Notes: a model not told the origin generated them from the letters alone. Shown: positions 46,922 to 58,695, counted from the stretch's first letter. The stretch is 64,000 nucleotides of DNA from Chrysopilus asiliformis (GCA_964034945.1 OZ035963.1:2513828-2577827), one strand, 5' to 3'. A program made the numbers and translations.

Positions 46922-47880
46922 TAAGGATTCGTGATTTACAGCCAGAAACTGAAACCTGCAAATATTCCACCCAGGTGCAAGAGTGCACTGCAATATAAAT
47001 TTGACATTACTGATATATAAGTTTAGTTTAAACGACTATTAGAAAATAAGATTCGACATAGTCAAAGAGGCTGAATATGTGACAAAATAGTTATCAAGAT
47101 AGCTGAAAAGTGGAACATTGATAGGCCTCTTATTGAAATTGTTATCAAATAAACACAGTTTAATGTCTCTCCTATATTAACCCTTAATTTATGAGGTGAA
47201 AATCATGTCCAATGGATCCACATGATCCAAATGCACTACGTTCTAATCACATACCAAATCCGTGCTTTTAACTCGGCATGCAACACCATACTGTATGAAG
47301 GTACTGAAGATTTCAGAGACACTGTGCTGAAAACATGAAAGATAGCAACGAGAGAAAAGTCAATGTGGTTCCACTGGACCAACCTCATCAATCAAAGGTT
47401 AAAAAGAGTAAATCTTCCCATTAGCTATGGCGGAAATTCTCATAAGTTTGTCTGAAACGGATTTCGTATTGGTCAGAAAGTTTCTATCTGCCACCGTTCT
47501 CAAGTCCATCTCCGACATGAATACAATACTATCCTTCTATAGAGGAGGAAAGTCAAAAACAATCCAATTCCGGAGAAATAAAAAATAGAAAACATGCTTC
47601 AGTTAAAGGCTGTTACTTTTAAATGAAACTTCCCTTGGACGATAAGCTGTTGGGAAATGATTTTTTACCTTTAAACCTTTCATGTATAGTAGAGTAATAA
47701 AATATGTTTGGATTTATGTGCACTAGGGGGTTGCTATGACAACTTCTTACAGGTATCACTTTAGGGCATCAATTTAATCGCTTGATATTATGAAATGTGC
47801 TTTTACAATTTTCTTAGATATTAAATCCTTTTCAAAGTATATACGCGATAGGCATATTCGTGTACTTACTGAATTTAATA
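46922..47880. other. AT-rich stretch, nothing recognised
   Basis: No supported exon, inverted pair or repeat family. Confidence 0.45.
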
Positions 47881-48433
47881 TTTTTATACCCGTATGGTGA
47901 AACCAAAGGGTATATTAACTTTGCCTTACCGTTTGTAACGCCAAGATCCCGTCATCACACATAAAAATGAATTACAGCAGTGTGTTTAGAATGATAAAAA
48001 AAATTGAATCTTCCATGTCCGTCCGTCTGTCTGTCTGTCTGTGGCGCGGATTGCGGGCGCATGGATTGAGCTAGAGACTTGAAATTTTGCGCAGATTCGT
48101 TTTTCGTAAAATGCGAGGCTAAGTTCGTTAATGGGCAAAAATGGACCATTAGGGGAGGGGTACCCCCCATACGAACGAAAACGGTTTTTGTGAATATCTC
48201 AAAAACGGTGCATCTTATCAAAAAACTGCAAGAACAAAAGTTATTTAGGATATGATTCTACATAAAACTCCCATACATCAAAATCCGATTGGAATAAATT
48301 TTAAAAAATCTTATTGGAAAGTTTGACTTCAAAGTGGAATTTTGGTACAACTGTTCAAATTTTGATACGAATATCACCATACGGGTCTCCAATGATTGCC
48401 AGATTGGCAATTATAGCTTTTGTTATGTTTTTA
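47881..48433 (+). mobile_element. Family A (DINE-like) element, copy A4, short microsatellite
   Basis: Subterminal repeats lie at 47888-47900 and 48374-48386, followed by the ATTGCCA-gat-TGGCAAT hairpin and a T-rich end. The core tetranucleotide stretch is only about 27 bp, the shortest of the complete copies. Otherwise it is collinear with A2. Confidence 0.88.
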
Positions 48434-48571
48434 ATTTGAATATGGCCTATTAAAGGTTAAAAAATTAATCAAGTTTTTTTAGTTGTATGAAATCCACAAA
48501 TAACTTTTATTTCAATATATTAATTTAGCCAAGATCGATATGGTTAGAGGTATTAAGGATAACATCTATAG

Positions 48572-49007
48572 CAGGGCTGCCCAACCAGGCGATCGCGATC
48601 TACCAGTCGATCTCGACACGAATTTGGATCGATCTTCTACTACAGACTGAAAATGTTAAAAAAAAATTAAATACCTTTTTTTAAATTTTATTTTACTTGC
48701 CTATTTTAAGTAGGCATTGAAAACTTGAAAATTACTAGATTCTCGTGGTTTATTTGAATTTGACTCATGATTAAAATTTGTTTGAATAGTTTAGTTTCGA
48801 TTTAGAATTCACGAGCCTGTTCACATTAGGCGATGCGAGACGCTACGTGTTACCGCAAATGTGAAATGTTTTTATTTCAGGATTACTGCGGCACCGTACG
48901 TGGAGTATCTTTTGCTCTGGCCGTGTAACCACACGTATACGGGTAGATCTCGATGTAGTTGGATTAAAAAAAGTTGAACTTTAGTACAAAAAGGTTGGGC
49001 AGGCCTG
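48572..49007. mobile_element. hAT-like MITE with ATCTATAG duplication
   Basis: The inverted ends CAGGGCTGCCCAACC and GGTTGGGCAGGCCTG are flanked by identical 8-mers ATCTATAG (48564-48571 and 49008-49015). Both the tips and the duplication length fit hAT. 436 bp, without transposase. Confidence 0.9.
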
Positions 49008-49117
49008 ATCTATAGCATGCTTAATAATAAAAAGCTTAAAAAAGTTAAATGATGGTCCAGAATTTTAATTCTAATCGCAGATACCACCACAATCATAAAT
49101 TCGAATTCTTTTTCGAA

Positions 49118-49215
49118 GGAAACAGTGGTCCGATTGGTTTTTGATGTATGGATGAGTTATGATGATTGGTTCGATGCGTTACAAACGGTATACTAGCTCT
49201 AATATACTCCTATAT
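49118..49215. repeat. Family A' fragment
   Basis: 'gtccgattggtttttgatgt' and 'cgttacaaacggtatactag' resemble parts of family A and of the interrupted copy at 55740-56412. Only a fragment is present. Confidence 0.5.
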
Positions 49216-50047
49216 GTCCAAAGAGAAATATTCCAATCACGTGAGTTTTTTTTAACGAATTTTATGAGAGAAAAAGAAAGTTTAAACAATTTGATATTCG
49301 TGTAATTTTTCATTAAAGTGTTTTAATTCAGAGCAATAATTCTCGAATTTCGTACGTGATAGTTATTCATAAAGTTTATCTAAACCAGCAATCAACATTA
49401 GTACTGTAAGTTTGATCCTGAAAGATAAATTAAAGGAACTTTACTCAAGCACACTTTATTGCATTCCATAAGTTAAAGATACGACCACAAAACTTTAACT
49501 GCTTGCATCTACCAGAAGTGCATTGCAAGTTTATAAGAAGATCCATTGCACAAGTTTATGGGTATGTTGTAGGGGAAAAAACATCACAACTATAGAACTT
49601 TGGACTAGGATAAACCGCAGTGAAAAATGGGGTTTTTAATTTTGTTGGAAATGATTTACTTAGAAACACTGTTGCAGCATTATTAAAAAGAAATTTATGA
49701 ACCAAGTTTTTTTTTCGTTCAAATTACAAAAACTTGTTTTTTTGTTGTCGTTATTACAAAAAAATGTCCCAATTTTTTATTGTCACAATCTGGCAACCCC
49801 AATCTAGTACAATACGATAAAATCATCAACTCAAGTCTAAAACTTTGACGTCTAGTCAATATTGTTCAAGTTTGTGCGACTAGGCCAACCTAACACAATA
49901 CAAAAAAAAAAAGTTTGTGCAAATTGTGGTTCTTATTTATTTATTGGCTAAAATAAAATAAAATAAGGTAGGTACAGTATTTGTTTTATTGGGAAAAATT
50001 TTAGTTTACCGCACTCCGACGGACTGCAAAAAACGCACTTTCACTAG
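49216..50047. other. Upstream flank of the SAM-domain gene
   Basis: AT-rich. It probably includes promoter and 5' untranslated sequence of the gene starting at 50282, but no core promoter motif stood out. Confidence 0.35.
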
Positions 50048-50175
50048 GACAATTTGGGGTCACTAACCTCATAAAAGTTGTTTAAAATGACTGCTAACGC
50101 CGTTTTCACAGTAATTTTTTTGTTTTATTTTTCCACTTTCAGTACAACTCTTGAGGTTAGTGACCCCAAATTGTC
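50048..50175. mobile_element. 128-bp hairpin-forming element upstream of the SAM gene
   Basis: GACAATTTGGGGTCACTAAC at the left and its exact inverted copy at the right, extended by CTCA, pair over 24 bp and then partly over AAGTTG/CAACT. The size and arms are MITE-like, but no target duplication was seen. It ends 107 bases before the start codon at 50282, so it may lie in the promoter, in the 5' untranslated region or in a first intron. Confidence 0.65.
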
Positions 50176-50281
50176 TTTGAATTTTTATATTTTCTTTGAA
50201 TTTTTTTGTTGAAACATTTTAAATACCAGTAGTTTTAACTACAAATTAGAATTTCTATTTTATATTTTAGATATTGAAACA

Positions 50282-51443
50282 ATGGATCGTACAAAGAATC
50301 CGGATCGGTCTGTTGAACGCAAATATATACGGACTGTTCATCCTGCAACGAAGGTAAGCCAAAGATCAATATATGGAAAAGAGTGCATTAATTTTGGTTA
50401 AAATGTATTTCGAAATAAATTTAATATTATTAAATTTAGAAAGCCAAAGTCGTATTCGATCCATCGGAAAGCAATGCCCCAAAAAACAGCTCCGGATACA
50501 CGAGCAGCGACAGTAGCAGCTCTTCGAAAACTAGCAGCTCTTCAGATGTAAGTAGCAGAAAGCGAAAAACAAAACAGGCAGAGTCGCATCCGACCAAGGA
50601 GAAAGTACCAAAGACTTCTTCGGAGGTGGCCAGCAATTCTGGACCGCAAGTTCACATTTGTATCAATTGCCTAAAAGTCGGTGAGGAAAATTTTAGGCAA
50701 GTGATTATTTGCAAAGAATGCTACGACAGAGGTAATTGTTGATTAGAAAAAACTTAATTGAACAAATGCCCATTCGCTTGCTAAACATTTAATTCTATTT
50801 ATTGATTTTTCAATCTCTGCACCAAAACTAAATGCCGTTAATGAAGAAATCCAGCCCAACGCACTCAGTAGATGCAATGGCAACATGAAGGAATTCTTAC
50901 CGAATGAATTTTCCGATGAGGAAAATTTTAGGCAAGTGTTTGTTTGCAAAGAATGCTACGACGACAGAGGTAATTGTTGATTAGAAAAAACTTAATTGAA
51001 CAAATGCCCATTCGCTTGCTAAACATTTAATTCTATTTATTGATTTTTCTTGAATATTTTTAGTTTCAATGCTACTTCTCGAATCTATTGGATTGGATCC
51101 GGTTAATCCGAAATCGATTCCAAAAGAGGATAACTCTGTACCAAAACTAAAAGCCGTTAAGGAAAAAATCCAGCCCAACGCACTCAGTAGATGCAATGGC
51201 AACGATAATGAAATATCAGATATATCAAAATGGTCGTGCGAAAATGTCTATGATTACATGAAGGAATTCTTACCGAATGATGCTCGTGTGTTCGAAGAGC
51301 AAGAAATCGATGGTCCTGCACTACTTCTAATTAATCGTTTTGATATTGTACATCATTTTCACATTAGATTAGGACCGGCCGTTCGCATTTACAATGAAAT
51401 TGTAAAATTACAAACCAGGAGCAATGATTTTCAGCAGACCTGA
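50282..51443 (+). CDS. Zinc-finger and SAM-domain protein (l(3)mbt/Scm/ph-type SAM), three exons
   Basis: Exons 50282-50353, 50440-50731 and 51064-51443 join in frame through GT-AG introns to give 247 residues, ending in TGA. Residues 41-63 are serine-rich, and 64-69 (RKRKTK) could be a nuclear localisation signal. C98 and C101 pair with C115 and C118 in a CxxC-x13-CxxC motif (HICINC and IICKEC) that probably binds zinc. A SAM domain covers about 175-238: KWSCENVYDYMKEF, then EIDGPALLLI and LGPAVRIYNEI, hallmarks of the SAM type in L(3)mbt, Scm and polyhomeotic. These domains mediate self- and cross-association in chromatin silencing complexes, so a nuclear chromatin-linked role is inferred. 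Unlike those relatives it has no MBT repeats in the window. An acceptor TATATTTTAG ends 11 bases before the ATG, so a 5' exon probably exists upstream and may even add coding sequence. Intron 2 holds a partial gene duplication. Confidence is high that it is coding and moderate on its exact role. Confidence 0.88.
50732..50969 (+). repeat. Partial tandem duplication within intron 2 of the SAM gene
   Basis: The first 80 bases of the intron (from GTAATTGTTGATTAG) recur identically at 50970. Between them lies a rearranged copy of coding sequence: part of exon 3 ('cagcccaacgcactcagtag', then a jump to 'atgaaggaattcttaccgaa') fused to the end of exon 2 ('gaggaaaattttaggcaagt' to 'acgacagag'). A second intact donor GTAATT follows at 50970. 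Relative to exon 3, the copy has lost the segment containing the TTTTTAG acceptor and about 80 coding bases. The block is open in one frame and would encode 'ENFRQVFVCKECYDDR', half of the zinc motif. It looks like a pseudoexon or a rarely used alternative exon. Confidence 0.85.
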
Positions 51444-51613
51444 ATGTAAACGACGTTCATTTTTTTTCTTGAATTAGTTTTTTTTTTTGAGTTACGACTT
51501 TAAGTTGAATTTTCTGAAGTTTACTTAAGTTTGTAAAGTATAATACAAATCGAATTACATTCATTTCAAATGTTATCCCAGAATATGGGATTTTTTTTCT
51601 GTTTTCTTAAATT

Positions 51614-51619
51614 AATAAA
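51614..51619 (+). promoter_or_regulatory. Polyadenylation signal AATAAA
   Basis: AATAAA lies 171 bases after the stop of the SAM gene, on the same strand, followed by a T-rich region. This is the first canonical signal downstream. Confidence 0.6.
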
Positions 51620-51839
51620 TGTTTTATTTGAAATATTTTTACTTAAGCTTTATTTGCAGAGTTAAGTCTAAATGTTAATTCTGAAACGAATTTGTTGGTT
51701 CTAGAATTAATTCTTAATAACTCCGCCCCCTTTTTTATGTTTTTTTCTGAAAAGTGGATTATATTTTATTTTGCATTGTTTTGCAATGAGGGGTAAATAA
51801 CCATAACAAACGGTATTAATTATTTTTTGTTTTTGCACT

Positions 51840-52122
51840 TTACACCCCCCCCTAATGGTCCATTTTTGCCCATTAAAGAACTTGCATTTTACGAAAAACG
51901 AATCTGCGTAAAATTTCAAGTCTTTAGCTTAATCCGTGCGCCCGCAATCCGCGCCACAGACGGACGGACAGACAGACGGACGGACATGCGAAAATCAATT
52001 TTTTTTTTATCATTCTAAACACACTGGTGTAATTCATTTTTGTGTGTGATGACGGGATCTTGGCGTTACAAACGGTAAGGCAAAGTTAATATACCCTTTG
52101 GTTCACCATACGGGTATAAAAA
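51840..52122 (-). mobile_element. Family A element, copy A5, truncated
   Basis: Reverse copy holding the 'taatggtccatttttgccca' block, a short GGAC stretch and the 'caaacggtaaggcaaagtta' and TCACCATACGGGT end (52103-52115). The hairpin end and one subterminal repeat are missing: similarity starts at a C run at about 51845. It lies about 220 bases past the SAM gene's poly(A) signal. Confidence 0.82.
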
Positions 52123-53866
52123 CCCATGAAACTGAGTTCACACCGCGAGAGTTGACTTCATTGCATTTAATGGGTTTCCGCTAGTGATTTGCTGTAGAAT
52201 ATTTCCGTTAAGGTTATTTTGAAGCGACTTTATAGATCTCAAGGTCCTATTAATCACCAAATAAAGTAATTTTCTCATTAGCGTGCAAAATGCTAAAATA
52301 ATTGCTTGAAAAACAACTTTGCTTGCTTGTTAAAAAACTGTTTGCTTGCTTGCAAAATAACTACTTATATTTAGGTAGCAAAATCTTTACATTTACGATA
52401 AAATCTTAATGGTCTAAAAAATTCGATATTCAACAACTCTAGACTTCCCTTCACAAATGCAAAAAATAGAAGAACCTGAAATTTTATCATTTTCATCTAT
52501 ATGGTAAAAAAAATGGAATAATTATCGCCAGTGATAAGAACTTTTGTTCAGTTTAAAAGAATTATTGTTTATGTTTGATATTAATACTGTATCCATAAAA
52601 TTTTCGTTATATCTTTAATATTATGGCGTAATAAATTTCGGACTCACGATAAAAAAAAGCCCCAGAAAAGTCTTCGTTCCCAGTGAGAGATCCCCATTGG
52701 AACAATGATTTATTGCACGATGGATTTAATACAGGCACTAAAACGTATACAGTCTTTTAGGTTTTGCCAGTATGCGTTTGTAAAATATATGCGAGTATGA
52801 TTACAATATATATCAAAGCGTCTTCGTATCAGTTATTATCGTTGAATTTTAATCACTAATAAAAAAAAGAAGTATTTTTTTTATTTGGTTTAGCAATAGG
52901 TACCTACTAGTAAAAGGATATCACAATAGAAATAATTTAAAAAAAAATCAATCGATACAAACTACCCTCAGTATTGAATACAGAATAGTTTCAATAAAAA
53001 GAAATTTTCTGAATTTCAACGAAACATAAATCACGTTTCTGTAATGAAACCTAATAGATTTGAATGTTACTTACAATTCTTAAACAATGCGAAATATGGA
53101 TACCAAAATCCTTCATTTTTTACGGTTCTCCTTTTTTGTGCGATACAACATAAACCAAAAAAAAATATCAGTTTGGATCTAATATATTGACCATCGTCAA
53201 TTTGAACCGCTCACTATTTGGGGTTGGATTTTCACCGAATCGATAAAATCGAATTTCGATTTCTGGGAGGAAGTATTATTACAAAGAAAACCATATGACA
53301 CCATAACTTTGGCAGCCTCGAGCCTCTTCGATAACATGAAAAATCTGCAATATTTATTTCTTTGATGAGCATCTGCATAGTGTAGTGTCGATAATGATGA
53401 AATTGCTGCTATTGGCAGCCAAGTAAAACGTGATTCGAAAACAAGGACAAATGAGGGAAAACAAATTGATAACTGGGAGCGATCGGAAGGTGATTCAGTT
53501 GAAATCTTCATCCATGATGGAGCGTTCGGCTTTTGTTATCGACAGGATGTTCATATAAATCTAGTGCTTCAAGCGAAACCAAATATTGCCCAACTATTAA
53601 AATTTGAAAAGGCTTGATAAATTATGGTAAAACTTTGTTCTAGATTAGTAGTTATCCTAATTATTCGAGTAAAAATGATTCCCAAAATCAAAGTGAAAAA
53701 GCTTTTGGATTTAATAATTACAACAATATAAACTGCTGCAAGTAAAAATATACAGCTGATAAAATAATAATCAAAAGGAAAATTCTATATTTCGTTAAAA
53801 ATTATTTTCTACATTTTTATAAATCATCAAAATCATTGAATTTTTATTTTATGATCTTTATTTGAA
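52123..53866. other. AT-rich stretch, no gene supported
   Basis: The reverse open frame at 53197-53511 shows no known domain. A weak ACCCAT/ATGGGT inverted pair at about 52129-52188 was not convincing as an element. Confidence 0.4.
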
Positions 53867-54215
53867 ACTAGCTTGCATACCCGTCGTTGTCGAGTTAAGT
53901 TTTAAAAAAAAAAAATTTTATGGTCTATGTTGGAGCTAAACTTCAAGCCAATCGGCTCGGTAGTTTCCTCGCAAAAGGGTAACACAGCGCAAAAACTAAG
54001 TTTCGAAATCACTTTACTCCCTCCCCTTACTCGCCCCCACCCCTCCACTTACTCCACCACCTCTCGCGCTACTTTTCCGTATGCCTATGTTGGAACCAGA
54101 ACTACCACAGATACTCATGCCAAATTTCAAGTCAATCGGTTCAGCCGTTTTTGCGTGAAAGAGGAACAGACAGACAGACAGACACCAACACATTTTTATA
54201 TATTAGTATGATGAT
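53867..54215 (+). repeat. Family B repeat, copy B7, with a fused first module
   Basis: ACTAGCTTGCATACCCGTCG start, then a module that begins like the first ('gttggagctaaacttcaagc') and continues like the second ('agcgcaaaaactaagtttcg'). After that come a doubled C-rich tract, the third module and (GACA)n. The tail is 'atatattagtatgatgat'. Loss of one module by recombination between modules would explain the structure. Confidence 0.9.
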
Positions 54216-54366
54216 TAAACAAAAGCCTGAAATAAGGCAATTTCTTAAATCTTTCTAGAAATTTCGAGCTCCTCAAGAAATTCAATCTTAAGGCTCGTTT
54301 GCGCGTACTATAATCTTTTATACTATTCTTAAAAAAAGTTGTTTTCAGCCAACTTAAGCCTAAGTC

Positions 54367-54723
54367 CGGTATTACACTTGGCTTATTTAAGCCGGCAACT
54401 TTTGGGCTTAATAAGCCAATGTGCTTACATTTGTGGCTTAAATAAGCCAATCCTGTTTGCATATGCTACGCAAGTTTACATATGTGTGTGTGGACTCAAA
54501 CCATTGAAATTGCTGCTGCTCGTATACTTCCCCAAGATCTTTATCTGCTGACGGTCAGAACGAAAATGATTTCTGCCTACTACTTTTCCCAAACCGGTTC
54601 ACACGCTTTGCATGTATGCAGATTGTCGCTAAGCCATGATTTCGAGTGGCAACTTTTCCCTCCTCAGCCGTTTCTCCCGAAAATCGGCTTAAGTAAGCCC
54701 GAAAGTTGCCGTGTGTAATACCG
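54367..54723. mobile_element. MITE with CGGTATTACAC ends
   Basis: CGGTATTACAC at the left and GTGTAATACCG at the right are exact inverted copies, and further TAAGCC/GGCTTA and CAACTTTTGGGCTT/AAGCCCGAAAGTTG pairings lie just inside. No convincing target duplication was found. AACTTAAG and GTTTGCGC/GCAAACGG pairs just outside hint at an outer element of about 500 bp. Open frames inside are incidental. Confidence 0.65.
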
Positions 54724-55739
54724 CGCTAAGAAAATCTTGGACTTATATATTTTAAGTTGGACATAAGTTGCTAAGTCTCGTTGGTGCAAACGGCACAAAA
54801 AGTAAGATAATTTTTTCAAGTTGACCTCCAGAATACAATAATTAGTGCACTTTGTTTTTGTCTAACGAAAAATAGTAAGAATATGATAAAAAAAACATTT
54901 TCGATTGCCATTCTTTTGGGAAATTACGGTAATTACAATCAAGATGGAACACGGATTGAAGGCTGACCTATAAACGTCGGTCGTCTGGATAAACTTCAAC
55001 ACAAGATGAACAAAAATGAAGTTGACATGTTGGACACAGCACAATAGATGAGTAAGAAATATACGTATAAACAAAATAAAAGAGATTTTCTCTATTATTT
55101 CTTGTGTTTTCCTATCGACTACCATCTAGATTCTAGACAAAGCTAACATCTTCCAAAAAATGTCCTCTCCATTTGTAGACTCGACCCACACTTTGAATAA
55201 CAAGTTGTAAGGCTCATACCCAGTCCACGATTGTGCGTTCAGGACGGCCATAACTATAACAGACTGGATTAGGAATACTAAGACGATATGGGATAAAATT
55301 CTATTAAAATGGTTTGTCTTCAGCAGCAGCAGCGGGTGGAAAAGTAGCAGACTAAAAAGTGTGAGCAGGTGGCGTCAGAGGTTTGACACTTTTATGGTCA
55401 ACGGCCGTGTATAGTGTATCAAATGAATCATGTTGTAATACTTAAATAGATATTCGCAATAACAGCACAATGGTTCCAAGACGTTGCTTGGTGCTCCACA
55501 ACCATTTGAAAGATATTAAGGGCTTTTCGATACCCATAAACTTGTAAATGTTTTTAAGCTCGTAAGCACCGAATCGATAACGATATTTCAACAAAGCGAT
55601 GACGACAATTGGATCCGATAACATCAATTTAGAATGTTCTTCTTATTTGAATTTCCATAAAACATCGATGAATACTGTAATTAAAGTATAAATTCTAAAC
55701 CAACTAAATAATTTTGCTTAAAAATTATGGCGAAAATCT
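54724..55739. other. No gene supported
   Basis: Short reverse open frames at 54862-55125 and 55442-55627 have no domain or splice support. There is a short (CAG)n at about 55321-55334. Confidence 0.4.
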
Positions 55740-56412
55740 TTTCTTCTTCACGTTTTAAGTGAGAGCAAAACGTATCGCTTTGGTACTCAATTTGTATGGG
55801 GGTGGGAGGAAGGAGTGGTCGAACTGGATTTTGATGTATAGATAAGTTTTATCATACTAATATATAAAAATGAGTTGCTGTCTGTCTGTATGTTCCTCTT
55901 TCACGTTAAAACGGCTGAACCGATTGACTTGAAATTTGGCATGAGTATCTGTGGTATTTCTGGTTCCAACATAGTGAGGGGAGTAAGGGGAGGGGGTAAA
56001 GTGATTTCGAAACTTAGTTTTTGCGTTATGTTACCCTTTTGCGGGGAAACTACTGAATCGATTGGCCTGAAATAGATGTTCGTCAGGGGTCCAGCCCCAA
56101 CATAGACCCATTAAAAAGTAGCCCGAGAGGTGGGGGAGTAAGGGGAGGAGGTAAAGTGATATCGAAACTTAGCTCTTCCACTATGTTATCCTTTCGCGTA
56201 GAAACTACCGAGCCGATTGGCCTGAAGTTTAGCTCCAACATAGACCATAAAAAAAAAATTTGAAAAAACTTAACCCGGCAACGACGGGTATGCAAGCTAG
56301 TAAAATTATATTCTAAACACATTTCATCTTCATAAACGGACGGACGGACAAGCGAAAATCAAAATCTACAAACGGTATGCTAAATCTAATATACTTCTAT
56401 ATGATATGTCAT
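55740..56412. mobile_element. Family A' element interrupted by family B copy B8
   Basis: The left part ('gtcgaactggattttgatgt') and the right part ('ttatattctaaacacatttc', a GGAC stretch, 'caaacggtatgctaaatcta') match in order the fragment at 59559-59633 and the one at 49118-49215. The B8 insertion splits them at about 55850/56302. Family A' shares the GGAC/GTCC stretch and the 'caaacggta' block with family A but is divergent. Confidence 0.6.
55851..56301 (-). repeat. Family B repeat, copy B8
   Basis: Reverse copy with ATCATACTAATATATAAAAA tail and CAAGCTAGT end. Its third module lost the 'gcatacggaaaagtagcgcg' segment, and its second lost 'tttggc'. It lies inside the A' element. Confidence 0.88.
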
Positions 56413-58176
56413 ATAGAGTACAAAAAGTCGGGAATTTTCACAAAACATTTTCAGTTAACGAGACTTTTTCATGGGATGAGTTAGCCTTAGGTAAAGAGTA
56501 CTCAACTGTTCATCTCTTTGGCTTTTATTTGGATTGAAATTGTAAGACAAAGTCGGTAATATAAATATTCATGAGGGATATTTGTCTGAGGCAATAACAA
56601 CGTGTAATGAAAATTTTTTTTGTCGAAAATCGCTCTCGACATAAATTAAATCATTCGTATTTAAGGTTTTACGTTTTATTCGTCTTTTAGCTAACATGAG
56701 TACCAAATGGACGCAAACAGGGTTAAGAATTGTTCTATAAAGAAATGTTAAAATGAAAATTACTTGCTTATATACCTAATTTTGTTGAGTCTATTGAGAC
56801 GGACATGAAATTTAATAAAATGATCCAGAATTTACTCAAAAGGATAGCTAAATGATTAATTCAGAAGACAAAAGATTTGAACAATGGAACTGTTTATGTC
56901 CATCAGGCTATATAGACATACACAGACAGTAAGACTTTTATCTGCGAGATTTTCCACCTTCTCCCAGATTTCTACAAAAGCACTATTGTATTGTTGAAAA
57001 AAAAATTAAAATGTAACATCAAAACGGCACAGATTTTATGGTTAGCAGACAAAATTATGTTACAAAGTATTCACTATCTGATAATATGTAAATTTTATTG
57101 CAAAAGTTTTTTTCTGACCATTTATTTATCTAAACACCCCACAGTAATTTCCACTCTCTTTATTAAAACTTGTGTTATAGTATTTGATGTAAGTACTAGA
57201 GATTAGAAAACTGTTGCTAGTCTAGCAATATTTTTTGTCCAGTAAGTCTAGGAACAATTATTTCAAAATAGGTAATCTATACAATGACACAAAATTTTCA
57301 TAGAAATATTAAAGAACTAAACAAAACCAACGTAAAATCTTTAAAAGAATGGTATAAACAAACCACAACATTAGATCTTTCTTATGAAGTATTACGGAAA
57401 AAGGAAAATATTTAAATGCGATCAATGTTTCACCTTTTTAGAAAGTCCTGTCAAGCCGAAATGTATAGAGGCGAAGACCTTCTTAAAACTTTTTGCTCTT
57501 TACTTATTTTATTTCTTATTATTGTTACATTTTAGGGACAATTGAGAAAATACCAAATAAAAAATAGAAAAAAATGTGAAATTGAAAAAAAACTTTTTAA
57601 AAAACAAGTCCAGTAAGAGAAAAAATGTTAAACTCAGAATTGGAAGAGACTTCGTCATGTCTCATTTTCCAAGGTACAACGGAAAAGTACTAGATGTCGA
57701 AAGAAAAGAAAAAAAAAAACAAAATAAAAATCATATAAAAGTTTTCTTAGGCTTTATGATTTGAATAAAAAAGGGAATCTTATTGTTGAATAAGGGACAT
57801 GGGCATTTAACCTTGTATGGAAACTTCGTGCACGTGCGTCGATTCTGGTTTGGATAAAAAAAAATCCTATTAGTCAGTTTACATGACAACTTTTGCACGT
57901 ATTCGTAAATCAAGACCCCACAATTCTAAATTTCTTTCAGATTTTTTTTTTTGAAAATTCAAGTGCTCAATTTTTTTTTTGAAAATTTGTGAACTACAGT
58001 AGATTTTTGTGAAGAAGTTTTCGCAGATTTTTTATTCTGCCTCTGTGTTGGTAAATTAGAATGAAAATATATGCTTGCGACTTATAACCACATATGTAGT
58101 TTTTTTTAAAGCGTTCGACTTAGACAAATATAATTCATGGCTTAGAATTTTTGGTGATTGACTGATAAATAAAAGT
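56413..58176. other. AT-rich stretch, nothing recognised
   Basis: Open frames at 56991-57206, 57576-57764 and 57731-57913 are AT-driven and unsupported. No repeat family was seen. Confidence 0.45.
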
Positions 58177-58695
58177 ACCAGGAAGACCGAGCCATGCTCG
58201 GGGACCTCAAAATCCTACTTTTGCTGATTTTTGGAGAAAAACTAAATTCACATTATCATTACAGAGGTTTCCCAGAGTTTTTAAATTCCCGACCTAGAAA
58301 GCTAGAACTAAAACTAACGCGCGATAACAAAATTTCATAGAAATCGGTTGAGTGATTATTGAGTAATCGCTGTCACCGATTTTTGAAACGTTGTTTTGAG
58401 ACACCATCTGAGGGTTATCGAGAGGAGGGAAAAGTCAGGTTTATGATGGAGAAATCGAAAGCTCTTAGCCCCCTTAGTGTTACTGTAAAGTTTCATTAAG
58501 ATCGGACCACCCAATTCGAAGATACCAGGCGAGGGGTATCGAGGGGCATTTTCTCAGAGGTGAGACCTATCTAGATCGATTCCTTGTCCCCGAAAATCCC
58601 TAAACTCCAAGTTTCGTGAAAATCGTTAGGCGGGTTTTCGAGATCGTTTGTGCAGACAGTCAGACAGACAGATATTCCTCGTATTATATTATAGG
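58177..58695 (-). repeat. Family C repeat, copy C2
   Basis: Reverse of C1: starts 'accaggaagaccgagccatg', ends with an AGAC stretch and 'attcctcgtattatattata'. It is nearly collinear with C1 throughout, with single-base differences and small indels. Confidence 0.87.

Noticed and set aside
50743..51202. Reverse-strand frames opposite the SAM gene
   Set aside because: They are antisense shadows of the serine-rich and linker exons and of the intron duplication.
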